Shown here piece after piece: positions 7,601-9,940 of a stretch of 9,940 bases of DNA. The stretch is taken from assembly GCA_024640205.1 (NCBI GenBank), contig JAHEFL010000034.1, positions 1 to 9,940 of the forward strand, written 5' to 3'. Under the pieces are notes generated by a model. That model did no database searches, had not been told where the DNA came from, and worked only from the letters and a program-made list of their open reading frames with translations. This DNA comes from Flavobacteriales bacterium (lineage in GTDB: Bacteria > Bacteroidota > Bacteroidia > Flavobacteriales_F > PHOS-HE28). Within the stretch, counting starts at the first letter, position 1; every line of letters starts with the position of its first letter. The translations under genes were made by a program, and so were the position numbers.

Positions 7601-7792
7601 GCGGTGGGGATGCAGGCTGATGGCGGGTGGTCCGAGGGATGCCGAGTGCCGGGTGGCCTTGCCCCTCGTTGCACGCGCATTCCACAAAGGGGCTGGCGTG
7701 TTTTACTATCCGCAGGTTGTATTTTTTACATCTACTCATGTACTATTTACACCTAAGGTCGCATTATTTTAGTCATTCGGTGTATTTTGTTG

Positions 7793-7809
7793 ATAGTAGG
7801 TACTACTAT
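7793..7809. repeat. Perfect inverted repeat in the AT-rich intergenic region
   Basis: ATAGTAG and CTACTAT arms of 7 bases flank a GTA centre. It lies about 190 bases upstream of the helix-turn-helix gene start, within the AT-rich block. It has the shape of a dimeric regulator site, but function is unknown. Confidence 0.4.
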
Positions 7810-8010
7810 TCTATATTCTGGTTGTATATATCCTCACATGAGGCGTCCTTATTTGTTGTATTGATGTAATTATTGAAACATTCCATGTAGGATCATGGAC
7901 GAGGGGTGTACTTTTTGAATCGAAGGACGTACGGAAGCGTGCGGAGGAAGGAGGAAAGGAGTTGGCGACGTCCGGGTCCCGGAAGGATGAACCTATGAAT
8001 GGGCCATCCA

Positions 8011-8031
8011 GTTCGCGCAAAAACCGCGAAC
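8011..8031. terminator. Hairpin downstream of the secreted-protein pair, weak terminator candidate
   Basis: GTTCGCG (8011-8017) and CGCGAAC (8025-8031) form a perfect, GC-rich 7-base-pair stem with a 7-base loop. On the minus strand it begins 16 bases after the stop at 8048, the right place for the end of that unit. No T-tract follows; the Ts are in the loop. Confidence 0.4.
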
Positions 8032-8047
8032 AGGGACGGGCAATTCC

Positions 8048-8338
8048 TCATGGATCAGGATCTTCCTTCCAAGCAACATACTGGAACCTCGCATCCAACG
8101 ACCGAAGATCCAGCGTATCGCGCATGGCCGGGGTGATGCGCAGCGGGTACAGGGCCCTGTTGGCCGGTTTCTGCATCATCTCCAGCCATTGCGCTTCGGT
8201 GAACCGATCAGGGCGGTTGGCGAGCAGTACCGTGCGCGTCTCGTGGTTGAATACCGGCACGGAGTTGTCCGCGGCTTGCTGAGCCAACACACCCAATGGC
8301 AGCAGGACCACGATGAAGAGCAGCAGGCGGGAACTCAT
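8048..8338 (-). CDS. Small exported protein of unknown function
   Basis: The product has 96 residues from the ATG at 8338. A clear signal peptide (MSSRLLLFIVVLLPLGVLA, cleavage likely before QQAAD) leaves a mature protein of about 77 residues. The mature part is charged, without cysteines or membrane segments: VPVFNHETRTVLLANRPDRF, then TEAQWLEMMQKPANRALYPL, ending in an acidic tail (KEDPDP). I do not recognise a domain. The start overlaps the stop of the T9SS gene by four bases (ATGA), so the two are almost certainly cotranscribed and probably coupled, suggesting a shared surface or periplasmic role. Base composition matches the neighbour. Confidence 0.75.
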   Translation of the reverse strand: MSSRLLLFIVVLLPLGVLAQQAADNSVPVFNHETRTVLLANRPDRFTEAQWLEMMQKPANRALYPLRITPAMRDTLDLRSLDARFQYVAWKEDPDP

Positions 8339-9846
8339 GGCGCTGTGATGACCATTGGGGTGGAAGCCTGCTGTGCGCCCCAGCGCAGGCGGCAGTAATA
8401 GAGACCCGGGGCCACGTCCGGCATGGCCACCTGATGCACCTGGCTCCAGGAGGGCAAGCGCTCCCGTAGCACCACCCGCCCGTCAGTATCGTGGACCAAC
8501 AGCTCTCCTGCCATGGGTTGCGCGGCGTAGTGTACCGCGAAGTGCCCACCGACCGATGGGTTCGGGAAGGCGCGCAGGGTCTGTTGCAACGCGACCTCGG
8601 ACACCGCCGCGTTGATACCCAAACTGTCGCAAATGCTCCCATCCACTGGCCCCAGGTGGTAGTTGGGGTGGTTGGGTAGGGAGTTTGAGTAATAGGTTGG
8701 CAAGGCCACGCCATGCTGGTCCATGTTGCAGGCCAGCCCGGCGGAATCCGGATCGTGGACCACATGCATGTGCAATGTGCTATTCCCGGTGCCGATATAC
8801 ACCTTCCCGTCGGGCGCGAGTTGGGCGATGTCGAACAAGGTGGCAGCGGGCCAGGCTGGGGAATAAAAGCCATCCCAGGTGGCGACATGTACCATGGAGG
8901 CGGCAATGTCCGGGGCCTCTGTATCATACTGGTACACGTCCATCACGGAGGACACGTACAGGTAACGGCTGTTGGGGGAGAAGGCCACCCCTCCCATGCT
9001 GTTGGCATCGTCGATGAGGATGTGCACGGGATCGGAGAACAGTCCAGTACAACGATCGAAGTCGAAGATCTCCAGGTCTTCATCCTCGCCCCAGTAATAG
9101 GCGAACCGGCTTCCATCCGGGGAGAAGGTGGCCTGTCCGTTATCCGGGGGCCGCACGATGCCGATGGACTGCGTGCCATCGAGCGCCACCCCGGCAGGGC
9201 TCACCAGCAGGCGATAGAAGCTGTTCGTGTTCACCTTGTGGCAGAACACCCACCAATCACGCCCATTGGCATGACGGACGGCAGTGACCCTCCCTGTGTT
9301 CAGGGCATCTGAGATCAGTACTTGGTTCTTGCTTACTACACCACCAAGCCCGCCGTCCAAGCTCATGTCGACCGTGGTCTGATACAGGAAAAGAGCGTTC
9401 GGACCGGGGACGTTGTCCAGTGTTCCGTGGATCAGATAATAGACCCCCAGCTCAGCTGGCTTCGGAAGGATAAGGCAGCTCTGCGAGAGGTGGAGTCCTT
9501 CCGGGAACTGGGAGGTGTACCAGCTCGGATTCAATCCTGTGCCGTTCAGCAGGGTATCGCCTGTGGCATTCGCCAAGTAGGCCCCGTTGGTGCTAAAAAG
9601 GAGATTGCCAGAATCATTCGAGATGTTCGCGTTTGTTCTACGGAAGTCAATATCCCGTTGTACGTATGAGACCACAACACTACCGCTCTGGAACTCCAGA
9701 TCGGTACCTCCAAAGGGGATGGGCTCCTCGCTGTTCGTTCCACCCATCCACAAGTTGTTCTTGCCTTGCTGAGCGATTGTCTCGCCAAAACCGAACTCAA
9801 TGGAACAGACAAAACACAACACCCCAAGATTGGAAAAACAGCGCAT
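8335..9846 (-). CDS. T9SS-secreted beta-propeller-like protein with type A C-terminal sorting domain
   Basis: The product has 503 residues from the ATG at 9846; a TTG at 9861 would add five residues and is less likely. An N-terminal signal (MRCFSNLGVLCFVCSIEFGF, cleavage probably near ETIAQQ) is followed by NNLWMGGTNSEEPIPFGGTD, a usual opening in this family. Beta-propeller (WD40-like/PD40) repeats are visible: GQATFSPDGSRFAYY (237-251), GGVAFSPNSRYLYVSS (285-300) and IAQLAPDGKVYIGT (340-353). LPNHPNYHLGPVDGSICDSLGI (390-411) is a variant of a motif common just before the sorting domain in Bacteroidota. Residues 424-503 form the type A Por secretion sorting domain, with AFPNPSVGGHF (426-436) and DGRVVL. 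The family is secreted across the outer membrane by the type IX system and is often anchored at the surface. The substrate is unknown. The gene is first of a two-gene unit with the 96-residue protein. GC falls to about 45% in its 5' part. Confidence 0.85.
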   Translation of the reverse strand: MRCFSNLGVLCFVCSIEFGFGETIAQQGKNNLWMGGTNSEEPIPFGGTDLEFQSGSVVVSYVQRDIDFRRTNANISNDSGNLLFSTNGAYLANATGDTLLNGTGLNPSWYTSQFPEGLHLSQSCLILPKPAELGVYYLIHGTLDNVPGPNALFLYQTTVDMSLDGGLGGVVSKNQVLISDALNTGRVTAVRHANGRDWWVFCHKVNTNSFYRLLVSPAGVALDGTQSIGIVRPPDNGQATFSPDGSRFAYYWGEDEDLEIFDFDRCTGLFSDPVHILIDDANSMGGVAFSPNSRYLYVSSVMDVYQYDTEAPDIAASMVHVATWDGFYSPAWPAATLFDIAQLAPDGKVYIGTGNSTLHMHVVHDPDSAGLACNMDQHGVALPTYYSNSLPNHPNYHLGPVDGSICDSLGINAAVSEVALQQTLRAFPNPSVGGHFAVHYAAQPMAGELLVHDTDGRVVLRERLPSWSQVHQVAMPDVAPGLYYCRLRWGAQQASTPMVITAP

Positions 9847-9898
9847 CAGATGGACGATCAACGAACGACCGAGAGCTTTCCTTGTCCAATCAATCCTG

Positions 9899-9923
9899 TA
9901 TCATTTGTGACCCGGAAATGATA
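9899..9923. promoter_or_regulatory. Inverted repeat upstream of the T9SS gene, candidate operator or terminator of the next gene
   Basis: TATCATTT (9899-9906) and AAATGATA (9916-9923) are perfect 8-base arms around a 9-base spacer. The element ends 53 bases before the ATG at 9846, in the promoter zone of that gene. I found no clear TAnnTTTG box in the visible upstream sequence. It could instead be the terminator of a gene beyond the window edge, though no T-tract follows. Confidence 0.4.
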
Positions 9924-9940
9924 TGCGGCAGGGGCAAGCC

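Larger units (their letters stand above)
7601..8047. other. AT-rich intergenic region without a convincing gene
   Basis: This 447-base stretch separates the helix-turn-helix gene from the secreted-protein pair. Hand counting gives about 34% GC over 7741-7920, against about 62% in a sample of infB (4501-4560). It is full of short related words (TACTAT, TGTATTTT, CATGTA) and small dyads at 7793-7809, 7832-7843 and 7883-7898. The only frames inside it start at non-ATG codons or have unlikely composition. No clear TAnnTTTG with a good -33 partner was found for the minus-strand gene; TACTTTTTG near 7908 on the plus strand has one base too many. It may hold regulatory sites or a small RNA. Confidence 0.5.

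Noticed and set aside
7811..8020. 69-codon minus-strand frame in the AT-rich region
   Set aside because: Starts with TTG, has no recognisable domain, and its codon use is unlike the real genes.
7962..8282. 106-codon plus-strand frame opposite the small exported protein
   Set aside because: Antisense to a frame with a clear signal peptide and ATGA coupling; no promoter or domain seen.
1..9940. Mobile elements, CRISPR arrays, tRNA or rRNA genes, toxin-antitoxin pair
   Set aside because: No transposase, integrase, regularly spaced repeats or RNA-gene signatures were seen. The lone helix-turn-helix gene has no toxin-like partner.

Overview
This window looks like chromosome of a Bacteroidota bacterium, probably a fairly GC-rich relative of the Flavobacteriales or Sphingobacteriales (order uncertain). 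Four things point there. The first two genes on the left encode an alternative complex III (Act) of the type common in Bacteroidota. A secreted protein ends in a type IX secretion (T9SS) C-terminal sorting domain. Candidate promoters carry the Bacteroidota -7 box (TAnnTTTG). Start codons lack clear Shine-Dalgarno sequences. It reads as core chromosome; I see no mobile element, CRISPR array, tRNA or rRNA.

Layout from left to right. Positions 1-1958 (minus) hold actA and the first 205 codons of actB, the start of an alternative complex III operon that oxidises quinol in place of cytochrome bc1. Positions 1959-2159 are a divergent control region with a candidate promoter on each side and a perfect 6+5+6 dyad midway. 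Positions 2160-2633 (plus) encode a small exported SPOR-domain protein, which converges on the next operon at a symmetric hairpin. Positions 2661-7085 (minus) are the conserved translation/transcription operon rimP-nusA-infB, read in that order. Its promoter at 7161-7189 is a very good Bacteroidota match, and a canonical intrinsic terminator (7111-7135) lies between promoter and rimP. A possible 22-codon leader ORF runs through that terminator and overlaps the rimP start by ATGA. Positions 7244-7600 (minus) encode a small Cro/C1-type helix-turn-helix protein. Positions 7601-8047 are an AT-rich stretch in which I find no convincing gene. Positions 8048-9846 (minus) are a two-gene unit: a T9SS-secreted beta-propeller-like protein, then a 96-residue exported protein of unknown function, overlapping by 4 bases.

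How the parts work together: RimP matures the 30S subunit, NusA controls elongation and termination, and IF-2 starts translation, so the central operon is housekeeping. The leader terminator suggests transcription attenuation of this operon, which is the most interesting signal here because NusA itself acts at terminators. The Act genes belong to the aerobic respiratory chain. The right-hand pair is accessory cell-surface or secreted material. Nothing here clearly amounts to a new multi-gene system.
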